From positions 1-44,794 of the forward strand of contig WFOA01000146.1 in NCBI GenBank assembly GCA_015488325.1: a DNA stretch of 44,794 bases, given 5' to 3'. The notes beneath the pieces are model-generated. The model was given only the letters and a program-made list of their open reading frames with translations, was not told where the DNA came from and did no database searches. Source of the stretch: Acidimicrobiia bacterium. Lineage in GTDB: Bacteria > Actinomycetota > Acidimicrobiia > Spongiisociales > ZC4RG35. Position numbers and translations under genes: made by a program. Positions within the stretch are counted from its first letter, which is position 1. Each line of letters opens with the position of its first letter. This document shows, in pieces, positions 33,639 through 42,023 of the stretch.

Positions 33639-34874
33639 TCAGACCGCAGGAAGGGTCAACGTGAAGCGGCTGATCCCGTCGACGTAGGCGTATTCGAGGG
33701 TGCCGCCCATGAGCGTGGCGAGTTGCCGGGAAACCCACAGCCCCAACCCGACCGAGCCCCGCTCCGCCTGTGCCGCCGAGCCGGACCGGAACGGGGCGAA
33801 CACCAGCTCCCGTTCCTCTTCGGGGATTCCGGGACCGTTGTCGCAGACGGTCACGGTGACGCCGTCGGCCGATTCGCCCAGTTCGATCCACACCTCGGGG
33901 CCGCCGTAGCGTCGGGCGTTCGTGAGCAGGTTGCGGAGAATCTGACGGACCCGGGTCGGGTCGCCGCAGGCGGGCCGCGCCTCGCCCCGCACCGGGATCC
34001 CCCCACCGACGCTCTCCACCGCGGTCTGGGCTTCGGCAGCAAGGTCGACCCGCTCCTCCGACACGACGAGCTGGCCGGCCTCGGCCCGGGCGACCACGAG
34101 GAGGTCTTCGACGATGGCGGCGGCGTCCATCGCCTGGGTGGCGATGAGCCCGACGAGTTCGGTCACCTCGTCGGGTTCGAGGGCGTCGCGGGCGTCCCGG
34201 AGGGTGACGGCCAACCCCACGACGGCGGTGAGGGGCGTACGGAGTTCGTGGCTGATGGTCGCCAGGTAGGTGGTACGGAACCTGCTGAGCTCCTCGAGCT
34301 CCCGGTTCTGTTCCGCCAGCTCTTCGGAGAGACGGCTCATCCTGATGGCGCCGGCCAAGACGGCGGCGAGGCGCTGTACGACCCAGAGGTGGACCTCGTC
34401 GAAGGCTCGAGCCTCGGTGGAGCCGAAGAACAGGAACCCGACCCGTTCCCCTCGAACGGCGAGGGGACACGAGATCGCCGAGACGATACCCTCGGCAGCG
34501 AGGAGGCGGGCAGGGTGACCTTCGGGCTTGTCGCGGGCGTACTTGCCGATGTCCCGTTCGATGTAGGGGCCCGTCTCGACGGGGAACGGGCCCCGTTCGG
34601 CGTCTCTCCGGTAGACGAATCCCGGCTCGATCTCCCTCCCCTCGTAGGTGGTGCGCACCCAACGGGTGACGAGGGCCATACCACCCTCCTCTACGGTGGC
34701 GAACTCCATCCGGTCGAAGGGCACGAGGTCACGGAGCCGGACGAAGACACCGTCGAGGATCTCGGAGACGTCCTCTTCACCGGCGACCGCCGCCGCCACA
34801 TCCAGGAGCTGCCCACAGGCGACCAACCAGTGGGCCTCCGCTCGGCTTGTCTCGTCCATCTCCTCCCGCTCCAT
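33639..34874 (-). CDS. GAF-domain sensor histidine kinase, orphan
   Basis: 411 residues, soluble. A GAF-like sensor domain (about residues 20-180) is joined by a coiled coil to the dimerisation domain with the phosphorylated histidine in TISHELRTPLTAVVG (H209). The ATP-binding domain follows with N-box RQILRNLLTNARRYGG, G1 CDNGPGIPEEE, and GSVGLGLWVSRQLATLMGG. No response regulator gene is nearby, so the partner is elsewhere. It opens the operon that continues with the glycosidase and the split TauE genes, which is odd. Whether it starts at ATG 34874 or five codons later is uncertain. Confidence 0.92.
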   Translation of the reverse strand: MEREEMDETSRAEAHWLVACGQLLDVAAAVAGEEDVSEILDGVFVRLRDLVPFDRMEFATVEEGGMALVTRWVRTTYEGREIEPGFVYRRDAERGPFPVETGPYIERDIGKYARDKPEGHPARLLAAEGIVSAISCPLAVRGERVGFLFFGSTEARAFDEVHLWVVQRLAAVLAGAIRMSRLSEELAEQNRELEELSRFRTTYLATISHELRTPLTAVVGLAVTLRDARDALEPDEVTELVGLIATQAMDAAAIVEDLLVVARAEAGQLVVSEERVDLAAEAQTAVESVGGGIPVRGEARPACGDPTRVRQILRNLLTNARRYGGPEVWIELGESADGVTVTVCDNGPGIPEEERELVFAPFRSGSAAQAERGSVGLGLWVSRQLATLMGGTLEYAYVDGISRFTLTLPAV

Positions 34875-34931
34875 CGACCCATCCGCACCGGCGGGATTCG
34901 CCGGCGAGCCTAGTGCGTTAGAGCGGAGGGC

Positions 34932-35237
34932 TCAGCCACTCGAGCGAAGCGCTGCTCCCATGAGGCGGCGGAGCCGAGGCGATCCCGCAGCCATGCCGAG
35001 GGCGAGGGCGAACCGACCGTCGTCCTCCGTGGTCAACACCACGTGCTCCCCTTCGACCCGAAGCCGGAAACCGTCGTCTTCGGCGTGGACCCCCACCTCC
35101 GCCAACGGCCACGAGCCGATCTCGACGCCGGCGTCGCTGCGGATGGCGATCCGTTCTTCGTCGAGGTCGATCTCCACGTGGAGCGCCTGAGCCGGGTCGT
35201 CCTCCGGAAGTCGGAGCCAACCTTTGAACCGACCCAT
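34932..35237 (-). CDS. Conserved-looking small hypothetical protein
   Basis: 101 residues, beta-rich and acidic (DLDEERIAIRSDAGVEIGSWPLAEVGVHAEDDGFRLRVEGE), with alternating hydrophobics like a PH-like or SHOCT-free beta-sandwich, and a short basic C-terminal helix. No catalytic motif or signal is present. ATG 35237 follows GGGAGG by 6 bases and a TACACT promoter box at 35273-35278. It lies downstream of the TorD-like gene but has its own promoter. Function is unknown. Confidence 0.65.
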   Translation of the reverse strand: MGRFKGWLRLPEDDPAQALHVEIDLDEERIAIRSDAGVEIGSWPLAEVGVHAEDDGFRLRVEGEHVVLTTEDDGRFALALGMAAGSPRLRRLMGAALRSSG

Positions 35238-35272
35238 CTTCGCCTCCCATCATCTCCAGTTTGCCCACTCAC

Positions 35273-35278
35273 AGTGTA
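35273..35278 (-). promoter_or_regulatory. -10 box TACACT of the 101-residue gene
   Basis: TACACT on the minus strand lies 35 bases upstream of ATG 35237, leaving a leader with a good GGGAGG site. The -35 region is not clear. Confidence 0.35.
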
Positions 35279-35309
35279 CACCAAAAGGTGATCTGCGCGC
35301 GGAGAGCGT

Positions 35310-36146
35310 TCACAGGAGGGTGAAGGCCGCCTGGGTCGCTGCCGCCCGCCGACGCCAATGGTCCAGGGCCGGAGCCAGCACCCGGTCGAAGGCCTCCAGA
35401 CGTCGCACCCAGCGCGCCGCCAGCTCCGCCACGCCTTGGAGCACCCCTTCGGCGTCGTGGGCGAAGAGCTCCTCCAGCGCATACCGCCGCTCCCCCATCC
35501 GCATCCCCAAGCCGAGATCCGCGGCGAGGGCGGCGATGTCGTAGCGAGTCACGATGATCCCCGACCTGACGGGCGTCAACAGCGGGTCGAGGAAGTCCTC
35601 GTCGGAGCTCGGGTCGGGTGCGGACGGCACCGACCGATGATGGATCGACCCCTGCGCCGGAGGGCCCAGGCGGCGGGCCTCGTCCGTGACGAAGGCCACG
35701 GCCAGGTCCGCCCAGGCGGCGTAGGCTCCCCCCCGAGCCCGGACCGCCAAGAGGTAGGCAGGCAACCACGACGCCAGATGCTCCCAGAACAGGGCTCGTA
35801 CCGCCTCTACGGCGAGCACCCCTTCCGCCTCGGAGGCGGCGTCTTCGCTCCGTTCCCGGAGGGAGGCGTAGAGACCGAGAAGGGCGGCGAGATGATCCGG
35901 CTCCGACCCCGGTTCTGCTCCCACCGCCCGCCAGAAGCCACCGACGATCTCCCGGGCCTGACCGCCGAGCCGTCCTTCGGGCCCGAGGTAGATGGAGGCG
36001 TAGGGCGGCAGGGAGAGGACGAACAGGGCGGTGTGCTCCTCTCGGTCGGGAACCTCCAACCCAAGGGCGGCGGCCACCGGCTCCAGCGACCGGTCCGGAC
36101 GCTCACAGAACACGCCCAGCGACCGGGCCAGGTCGGCGGAGCTCAT
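35310..36146 (-). CDS. TorD/NarJ-like molybdoenzyme chaperone
   Basis: 278 residues, all-helical and Ala/Leu-rich. The 60-170 region with LFVLSLPPYASIYLGPEGRLGG, the GFWRAVGAEPGSEPDHLAALLGLYASLRE segment (an ExPDHL motif that is the TorD/DmsD signature) and FWEHLASWLPAYL identifies a TorD/NarJ-like protein. Such proteins hold the apo-molybdoenzyme for cofactor insertion. ATG 36146 is one base from the molybdoenzyme stop, so it is its dedicated chaperone. The extra ~70 residues at the C-terminus are longer than usual. Confidence 0.85.
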   Translation of the reverse strand: MSSADLARSLGVFCERPDRSLEPVAAALGLEVPDREEHTALFVLSLPPYASIYLGPEGRLGGQAREIVGGFWRAVGAEPGSEPDHLAALLGLYASLRERSEDAASEAEGVLAVEAVRALFWEHLASWLPAYLLAVRARGGAYAAWADLAVAFVTDEARRLGPPAQGSIHHRSVPSAPDPSSDEDFLDPLLTPVRSGIIVTRYDIAALAADLGLGMRMGERRYALEELFAHDAEGVLQGVAELAARWVRRLEAFDRVLAPALDHWRRRAAATQAAFTLL

Positions 36147-36147
36147 C

Positions 36148-39057
36148 TCACCGAGGCTCGGAGGGCAGCGCGAAGGCCTCCCGTGCGGGTTTCAGGGGGC
36201 GGAGGAACCAGTAGGGACGACGGGTTCCGTCGGGTGAGATCCGGTCGGCCCGCCGGGTCATCTCCAGCCACCGCCGATACACCTCGGTGGCCTTGGCGGT
36301 GTCGACGGCGATGTCGCCGTAGGCGTCGCCCGGCTCGGCCTTGCGCACCCGGACCGCCTGATGCCAGCAGTGCTGGCCGGAGATCGGGTCGGGTTGGACC
36401 GGGAAGGTGAGGTTCTGGTGGACACCGACGTCGGTCCACCAGATCCGGGTGGTATCGGGATCCGTCGACTCGTACGGCACCGCCCCGTGCTTCCTTCGCA
36501 GGCTCCAACGGGACCCCTCGTGGTCGAGGGCGACGGTCGCCATGAGCTGTCGCTGGCCCCGATCATGGACCTTCCACCGTCCCATGTGATGCGAACAGGC
36601 CACCACCCCGGGGCGAATGCCCTCGGTGACCCACGCCTTCACGACGTAGTAGCCGATCTCGGTCTCCACCCGCACCAGATCGCCCGTCTCGACGCCGAGC
36701 CGGCGAGCGTCGTCGGGGTGGATCCACAACGGGTTCGTGTGGGCGATCTCGTCGAGCCACTTGGCGTTCGCCGACCGGGTGTGGATCTGGACGGGGAGCC
36801 GGAAGGTGGAGATGAGGGGCATCTGGTCCCCCTCGAGCTTGGAGGGGTGGATGTGGCTGTGGATGTACCCGGGCAGGGCGTGTTCGGGCCATCCCCAGTC
36901 GACCAGGGTTCGGGAGTAGAACTCCAGTTTCCCGCTCGGCGTCGGGAACCCACGCAGGATCTCGCCGTCGACCCTGACGCCCACCGGGCGTCGACCCTCG
37001 TCGTCGGGGTCCGGTCCGGAAACGGGTACGACGTTGGGATCGGGTGGTTTGGGAGCCCGGGTGTACACCCGCCCGAAGGGATCCTCGCCGATGTCTTCCA
37101 GCTCTTCGGCGGGCACCGGCTCCTCGTAGACCGGCCCGACCTCGTGCTCGACCTCGAAGGCCCCGTAGCGCCGCATGTACTCGAGGGGCTCGAGACCTTC
37201 TTCGGCCGCCTTCTCCGGAAGGCCCGGCACCGAATGTTCGAACATCCACCCGTAGTACTCGTCGACACCGAGCTTCTCGCCGGGGCGCTGCTTCGATTCG
37301 TAGTACCGGCGGATCCCGAGCTCGCCGTCGGGGTCGATCCGCCACGACAGCTCGATCCAGAACTCGTTCTCCTCCCACACCGTGCCCGGATTGACCTGCC
37401 TGGTGTCGGTGATCTCCTCACCCAGGCGCTGGCGGGCGGCCCGCAGCACGGGCTGGCGGAACCCGATCCACCGCCCCGCGTACTGCTCGTAGGAGTGGAT
37501 GTCGTGCCGTTCGGAGGCGAGGCCCATCGGCAGGATGTAGTCGGCGAAGTAGGCCGACTCGTTCCAGGTGGGCGTGAGGGCGACGTGCAACCCGATCTTG
37601 TCGGGGTCCGTCAGCACCTCGATCCAGCTGAAACCGTCGGGGTTGGTCCACACCGGGTTGTAGACCCGGGTGAAGTAGACGTCGATCTTGCCCCGCCCCT
37701 CTTTGAGGAAGTGGGGCAGGAGGATCGACATCTCGTGCATGGCCAGGGGGTATTCGAGGGGCCAGGTCAGCTCGTTCCACGTCCGGGGATGGCCCGGTGA
37801 GTGGATCGGCTTGGGCACGAACTTGGTCCAGGCGTTCGGGTAGGTACCGCCCGGTGTCGCCACCGCGCCGAGCAGGGCGTTGAGGAGGAACAAGGTGCGC
37901 GACACCTGCCAGCCACCCAGGTTGCCCGCCGCCGCCGACCGCCAGTTGTGGGTCGACAGCTTCGTACCCGCCCCGGCCACGACCTCGGCGACCTCGGCGA
38001 TCGCCGCGGCGTCGATCCCCGACTCGGCGGCGGCGTATTCGAAGGTGAACTCCGAGTACAGCTCGGCGAGCAGCTCCTCGAATCGCTCGAAGGTGCCGGG
38101 ACCGTCCGGGTCGCGGTCCGCCAGGTACCGGTCCCAGTTCCACCAGCGGCGGACGAACTCTCGGTCGTAGCGTCGGGTCTGGATGATGTGGTTGGCGATC
38201 GCCAGGTTGATGGCCGCCTCGGAACCCGGATACGGGCTCAGCCAGTAGTCGGCGTGGGTGGCGGTGTTGGACAACCTCGTGTCCAACACGATGAGCTTGG
38301 CCCCCCGGGCCTTGGCTTCGGTGATCCGCTGGGCGTGAGGGTTGAAGTAGTGGCCGGTCTCCAGGTGGGCGGAGATCAGGTAGATGACCTCGGCTCGGGC
38401 GTGGTCCGGGCTGGGCCGGTCGATCCCCGTCCACAGCTCGTACCCGACCCGGGCACCCGACGAGCAGACGTTGGTGTGGGAGTTGTGGCCGTCCACGCCC
38501 CACGACGCCATGACCCGCTCCGTGAACCCGTCCTCGCCGGGCCGGCCCACGTGGTACATGATCTCGTTGTGCCTGCCCTCCAGGAGGGCCCGGCGGATCC
38601 GCGCGGCGATGTCGTCGAGGGCTTCGTCCCAGTCGACCTCCACCCAGCGGCCTTCCCCCCGGGCCCCGACACGTTTCAGGGGATGGAGGATCCGGTCGGG
38701 GTCGGTGACCTGGTTGAGGGTCGCCGGGCCCTTCGCACAGTTCCGCCCCCGGGAGCCGGGATGTTCGGGGTTTCCCTCGAAGCGCCGCACCTCGAGGGTG
38801 TCACGGTCGACGTAGGCCAGCAGCCCACAGGCCGATTCACAGTTGAAGCAGGTGGTGGGTACCAGCATCGTGTGACGCTCGACCCGCTCCGGCCAGGCCC
38901 GGCTGTCGAGCTCGACCCAGTGGTCCCACCGCTCTTTGGGCGGGAACGCCGCCAGGTGGATGCGGCTCGCACCGGGGTAGAAGGTCTCGCCCCGGGCCTC
39001 CGTCTCCGCCCTGGCGGCGGCGACCCGCCGTGCCGTACCCGACAGATCCTCGCTCAC
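36148..39057 (-). CDS. Molybdopterin oxidoreductase catalytic subunit (SoeA/PsrA-like)
   Basis: 969 residues. The first cluster motif C70-x2-C73-x3-C77 with C107 binds one [4Fe-4S]. Downstream THNWRSAAAGNLGGWQVSRTL, TYPNAWTKFVPKP and the C-terminal MHMGRWKVHDRGQ-like dinucleotide-binding segment are those of the DMSO-reductase superfamily. C198 in NVCSSGARVG is a likely molybdenum ligand. No twin-arginine export signal is present, so the site faces the cytoplasm, as in sulfite-oxidising SoeA and unlike periplasmic PsrA. It sits between its FeS/NrfD partner and chaperone, with sulfur carriers upstream. Sulfite, thiosulfate or polysulfide is the likely substrate. GTG 39057 follows GAGGAGG. Confidence 0.88.
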   Translation of the reverse strand: MSEDLSGTARRVAAARAETEARGETFYPGASRIHLAAFPPKERWDHWVELDSRAWPERVERHTMLVPTTCFNCESACGLLAYVDRDTLEVRRFEGNPEHPGSRGRNCAKGPATLNQVTDPDRILHPLKRVGARGEGRWVEVDWDEALDDIAARIRRALLEGRHNEIMYHVGRPGEDGFTERVMASWGVDGHNSHTNVCSSGARVGYELWTGIDRPSPDHARAEVIYLISAHLETGHYFNPHAQRITEAKARGAKLIVLDTRLSNTATHADYWLSPYPGSEAAINLAIANHIIQTRRYDREFVRRWWNWDRYLADRDPDGPGTFERFEELLAELYSEFTFEYAAAESGIDAAAIAEVAEVVAGAGTKLSTHNWRSAAAGNLGGWQVSRTLFLLNALLGAVATPGGTYPNAWTKFVPKPIHSPGHPRTWNELTWPLEYPLAMHEMSILLPHFLKEGRGKIDVYFTRVYNPVWTNPDGFSWIEVLTDPDKIGLHVALTPTWNESAYFADYILPMGLASERHDIHSYEQYAGRWIGFRQPVLRAARQRLGEEITDTRQVNPGTVWEENEFWIELSWRIDPDGELGIRRYYESKQRPGEKLGVDEYYGWMFEHSVPGLPEKAAEEGLEPLEYMRRYGAFEVEHEVGPVYEEPVPAEELEDIGEDPFGRVYTRAPKPPDPNVVPVSGPDPDDEGRRPVGVRVDGEILRGFPTPSGKLEFYSRTLVDWGWPEHALPGYIHSHIHPSKLEGDQMPLISTFRLPVQIHTRSANAKWLDEIAHTNPLWIHPDDARRLGVETGDLVRVETEIGYYVVKAWVTEGIRPGVVACSHHMGRWKVHDRGQRQLMATVALDHEGSRWSLRRKHGAVPYESTDPDTTRIWWTDVGVHQNLTFPVQPDPISGQHCWHQAVRVRKAEPGDAYGDIAVDTAKATEVYRRWLEMTRRADRISPDGTRRPYWFLRPLKPAREAFALPSEPR

Positions 39058-39067
39058 CGTCGCCTCC

Positions 39068-40675
39068 TCATGCCAAGGGAACCGCCTGTGCGGACTGGAC
39101 GTACGCGTGTTCGTGGGCCACCAGGCCGGCCAGGGCGAACAGACCCGCCCACGAGCCGATCCACGGGGCGGCGAGACCCACCGCGACCAGGACCGCCCCC
39201 CACCAGAAGAAGCGGCGGTACCGGCCCCGGACCATCTCCCAGACGGCGAGGTGGGCGTGGGCCGTGCCGTGGGGCAGCGTCACTTCGCCGAGCACGAACA
39301 GGAGGTGCACCAGCACCGACCCGGCGAGGACCCAGGAGAGCGGAGCCACCGCGTCCGCTTCCACCGCCGCCGCGACCACGAGGAGGGTCGCCGAACCCGC
39401 CAAGATCGCCTGCACGGCGATGTGTGGGGGAAGCAGCGGGCTCTGCCACGCGTCCCTCGCCTTCGACTGGGCGAACAGGTAGGCGGTGTAGACGGCGCTC
39501 ATGAGGGCGAGGGGCAACCCGGGGACCGCCAGCGCCCGGACGAGGGCGTCGGAGCGCACCAGGGCACCCACGATGTGGAGGGTGAGCACCGCGCCGTATC
39601 CGGCGATGATGAAGGCTCCTCTGACCAGCCAACTCTTCCAGTGGGGTCTGGTGAAGATGTAGTAGAAGCGCTCCGGATGCTCGAGGTCGAAGATGAGCAC
39701 GATCCCGGTGACGGCGAGGAACACGAGACCGAGGATCGGCGCCGCCCAGGTGAACAGGTCCGAGGTCCACGAGAGCCATCCGGCGAGGACGAGGGCCAGC
39801 GCCACCAGATAGGAGCCTGAGGCGATCGACTTGGTCCACGTGTACAGGCTCACCCGCCAGTCCCAGGGGGCTCGGTGGGGGACGTCGTAGGACACCACCG
39901 CCGCGGCCGACGAGTTCGACCAGCCGTCGGGATGCCCCGAACGCACCCCTTGGCCCTGTTCGCTCCACATGTAGAGGTCGCCCGGGGGGCGGACGGCGGC
40001 GATGGGATCGATGGTCGCCTGGTGTGCCCCCTTGTAGAAGAGCTTGGGACGGGTCTCTTTCTCGGGGCGACGGACGGTGACGGGTTCACGCTGGACGATC
40101 TGGGCCACCTTGGAGGTGGGGTCGCCGAGGTCTCCGATGAGGATCGCCTCAGTGGGACAGACGACGACGCAGGCCGGTTCGAGGCCGATGTCGATCCGGT
40201 GGGCGCAGAAGTTGCACTTCTCTGCCGAGTGGTCTTCGGGGTTGATGAAGATGGCGTCGTAGGGGCAGGCGGCGATGCAGGCCTTGCATCCGATACAGAT
40301 CCGTTTGTCGAAATCGACGATCCCGTCCGGTCGGACGTACATGGCCCGGGTGGGGCAGGCGGCGGCGCAGGGGGCGTCGACGCATTGGTTGCATCGGGTG
40401 ACCTGGAAGGCGCGACGAGCCTGGGGGAACACCCCGACGTCCACGTATTTCACGTAGGTCCGGGTGACGCCGAGGGGTACCTCGTTCTCGGATTTGCAGG
40501 CGGTGGTGCAGGCATGACATCCGATACACCGGGTGTGGTCGATCACCTTCGCCCATACCGGTCGGTGGTCGCTGTCGACCGGCGTCGGGACGGCGGTCCC
40601 GGCGGCTCCGCCCCCGGCGTGGACGGCGCCGAGTACGCCCGGGAAGGACTCGTGAGCGCTCATTCGTCCGGACAT
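39068..40675 (-). CDS. Fused iron-sulfur electron-transfer and NrfD membrane subunit (SoeB-SoeC type)
   Basis: 535 residues in one chain. The N-terminal part has 16 cysteines in four ferredoxin-type groups (50/53/56/60, 95/98/103/107, 127/130/133/137, 154/157/169/173), enough for four [4Fe-4S] clusters, as in PsrB/DmsB. After residue ~270 follow eight or more hydrophobic segments of the NrfD/PsrC quinone-binding anchor. These two parts are normally separate genes. It passes electrons between the molybdoenzyme and quinone. ATG 40675 or ATG 40663 may be the start. The stop is 10 bases before the molybdoenzyme. Confidence 0.9.
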   Translation of the reverse strand: MSGRMSAHESFPGVLGAVHAGGGAAGTAVPTPVDSDHRPVWAKVIDHTRCIGCHACTTACKSENEVPLGVTRTYVKYVDVGVFPQARRAFQVTRCNQCVDAPCAAACPTRAMYVRPDGIVDFDKRICIGCKACIAACPYDAIFINPEDHSAEKCNFCAHRIDIGLEPACVVVCPTEAILIGDLGDPTSKVAQIVQREPVTVRRPEKETRPKLFYKGAHQATIDPIAAVRPPGDLYMWSEQGQGVRSGHPDGWSNSSAAAVVSYDVPHRAPWDWRVSLYTWTKSIASGSYLVALALVLAGWLSWTSDLFTWAAPILGLVFLAVTGIVLIFDLEHPERFYYIFTRPHWKSWLVRGAFIIAGYGAVLTLHIVGALVRSDALVRALAVPGLPLALMSAVYTAYLFAQSKARDAWQSPLLPPHIAVQAILAGSATLLVVAAAVEADAVAPLSWVLAGSVLVHLLFVLGEVTLPHGTAHAHLAVWEMVRGRYRRFFWWGAVLVAVGLAAPWIGSWAGLFALAGLVAHEHAYVQSAQAVPLA

Positions 40676-40733
40676 TAGATGGTGAATCCCGGGCGCGCCG
40701 GAACCTCGCAGGACATGAGGGTCTCGACCTCGT

Positions 40734-40958
40734 TCACGCCCGCTCGATGACGAAGTGGAACTCGCCGTCCATTTCGAACTGCTCTTTCAGCGGGTGACCC
40801 ATGTCGGCGGCCCAGGCCGGCACGTCGGTGCACGAGCCTTTGTCGGTGGAGATCAACTCCACCGTCTGTCCGGGCGCGACCGCCGTGATGGCTTGGCTGA
40901 GCTTGATGATGGGCATCGGGCACTGCAGTCCCCGGGCGTCGACGACGGTATCGGCCAT
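40734..40958 (-). CDS. TusA-like sulfur carrier
   Basis: 74 residues. ARGLQCPMPIIKL carries the sulfur-binding cysteine (CPxP motif, C13), and the rest is the standard beta-alpha-beta fold (TVELISTDKGSCTDVPAWAADMGH). ATG 40958 follows AGGAGAGAGGG. TusA passes persulfide sulfur between enzymes; next to a DsrE-like gene and a molybdoenzyme it probably belongs to sulfur-compound oxidation and not only tRNA thiolation. It is 32 bases after the DsrE-like gene. Confidence 0.92.
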   Translation of the reverse strand: MADTVVDARGLQCPMPIIKLSQAITAVAPGQTVELISTDKGSCTDVPAWAADMGHPLKEQFEMDGEFHFVIERA

Positions 40959-40990
40959 TCCCTCTCTCCTCGTCGGTGACGTCATCTCGT

Positions 40991-41524
40991 TCAGACGAAC
41001 AGGCTGATCGAAGCCTGCTTCATCTCGGCGATGGCCGCTCCGGCCCCCGCGGGGTCGGCGAGACCATCGATCAGGTCCTCCCGGGACAGGCCCATGAGGT
41101 CCATGGTCATCTGGCAGGGCCAGAGCTTCACCCCCATCTGCTGGGCGAGCTCGAGGAGCTCTTGGACGGAGGCGACCCGATGCTTGTCGGCGAGGTCGCG
41201 CATCATCTTGGGTCCCAGCCCGGCGAAGTTGAGCTTGGAGAGCCCCAGGTTGGTGGGGGCGCCCCGGTTGAAGACCGACAGGAGCTTCTGGCGCCAGTCG
41301 TCACCGGAGATCCCGGCGTCGGGTCGTTTGAGGATCGCCAGGCCCCAGAAGGTGAAGAAGACGGTGACGTCCATGCCGTAGGCGGCCCCGGTGGTGGCGA
41401 GGATCAGCACCGGCCACGCCTTGTCGAGGTCGCCGGATGCGGCGATGAGGACCATCTTCTCCTTTTGCGGTCGCGCATCCGGGGTGGTCGACTCTTCGAC
41501 GGGCGCCAGGTTCGGCGTCGTCAT
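40991..41524 (-). CDS. DsrE2-like sulfurtransferase
   Basis: 177 residues. MVLIAASGDLDKAWPVLILATTGAAYGMDVTVFFTFWG begins the DsrE/DsrF/DrsH fold, and the conserved cysteine sits in VKLWPCQMTMDLMG (C137), matching DsrE2-type proteins linked to TusA in sulfur oxidisers. It probably binds or transfers sulfane sulfur. ATG 41524 follows a strong ribosome site AGGAGGAG. It is the first gene of the operon behind the ArsR-controlled promoter. Confidence 0.9.
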   Translation of the reverse strand: MTTPNLAPVEESTTPDARPQKEKMVLIAASGDLDKAWPVLILATTGAAYGMDVTVFFTFWGLAILKRPDAGISGDDWRQKLLSVFNRGAPTNLGLSKLNFAGLGPKMMRDLADKHRVASVQELLELAQQMGVKLWPCQMTMDLMGLSREDLIDGLADPAGAGAAIAEMKQASISLFV

Positions 41525-41560
41525 CCGCTCCTCCTCTTCTCGACTCCGTCGCACATTCGG

Positions 41561-41598
41561 ATATGCGCATCTTCATATGTTTTTCGCCGCAGTGTCAA
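41561..41598 (-). promoter_or_regulatory. Promoter and candidate ArsR operator of the sulfur operon
   Basis: On the minus strand a consensus -35 TTGACA (41593-41598) is followed after 15 bases by TATGAA (41572-41577). A perfect inverted repeat ATATG-N8-CATAT (41561-41578) covers the -10 box. This N8-spaced AT-rich repeat resembles operators of sulfide/persulfide-sensing ArsR proteins (BigR/SqrR type). The stretch is more AT-rich than its surroundings. Confidence 0.6.
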
Positions 41599-41661
41599 GC
41601 AATTCTCCGGACTTTTTTCCCGACACAGCTCCGACAACGATTCACGAGGTGGTCGATGGAC

Positions 41662-41690
41662 CTGACAGCGCCCGCTCCACCTGCCATAGT
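41662..41690 (+). promoter_or_regulatory. Promoter of the ArsR gene
   Basis: CTGACA (41662-41667), 17 bases, then CATAGT (41685-41690), which ends 8 bases before ATG 41699; leaderless. It reads away from the sulfur operon promoter. Confidence 0.5.
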
Positions 41691-41698
41691 GGGGGATC

Positions 41699-42010
41699 AT
41701 GCCGGTCCCTCACGACGAGATCACGAGGCTCCACGCCAACGTGTGCAAGGGGCTGGCCGACCCGAAGCGGCTCCTCATCATCCAGGCCCTGCGGAACGGC
41801 CCGCGGACGGTCACCGAGCTCACCGAGGAGCTCGCCCTCCCCCAGGCCAACGTCTCCCAACACCTGGCGGTGCTCCGCCAAAAGGGACTCGTCAAGAGCT
41901 CACGGGACGGACATTGGGTCTACTACGAGCTGAGCTCGAAGAAGATCGTCGAGGCGATGGACCTCCTCCGCGAGGTGATGACGGAGCAGTTCGGCGACCT
42001 CCCCTCCTGA
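41699..42010 (+). CDS. ArsR-family transcription regulator
   Basis: 103 residues; a single winged-helix domain. ADPKRLLIIQALRNGPRTVTELTEELALPQANVSQHLAVLRQKGLVKSSRDGHWVYYELS is the full ArsR DNA-binding unit. Only one cysteine is seen (C16 in HANVCKGLADP), so it lacks the ArsR metal site of the usual CxC kind and the two-cysteine sensor pair of SqrR/BigR; the effector is uncertain. It is divergent from the DsrE-TusA-molybdoenzyme operon, whose promoter contains a fitting inverted repeat. Confidence 0.92.
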   Translation: MPVPHDEITRLHANVCKGLADPKRLLIIQALRNGPRTVTELTEELALPQANVSQHLAVLRQKGLVKSSRDGHWVYYELSSKKIVEAMDLLREVMTEQFGDLPS

Positions 42011-42023
42011 ACGGGGCGCCGCG

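Noticed and set aside
32262-34913. A 883-codon open frame on the plus strand
   Set aside because: It is antisense to the TauE, glycosidase and kinase genes, all with clear family motifs.
36148-39057. Molybdoenzyme as a selenocysteine formate dehydrogenase
   Set aside because: The candidate ligand is an ordinary cysteine (C198), no in-frame TGA exists, and the neighbours are sulfur carriers.
41579-41661. The AT-richer stretch upstream of ArsR as the edge of a mobile element
   Set aside because: No inverted ends, direct repeats or transposase remains are seen; it contains a promoter and operator, which explains the composition.
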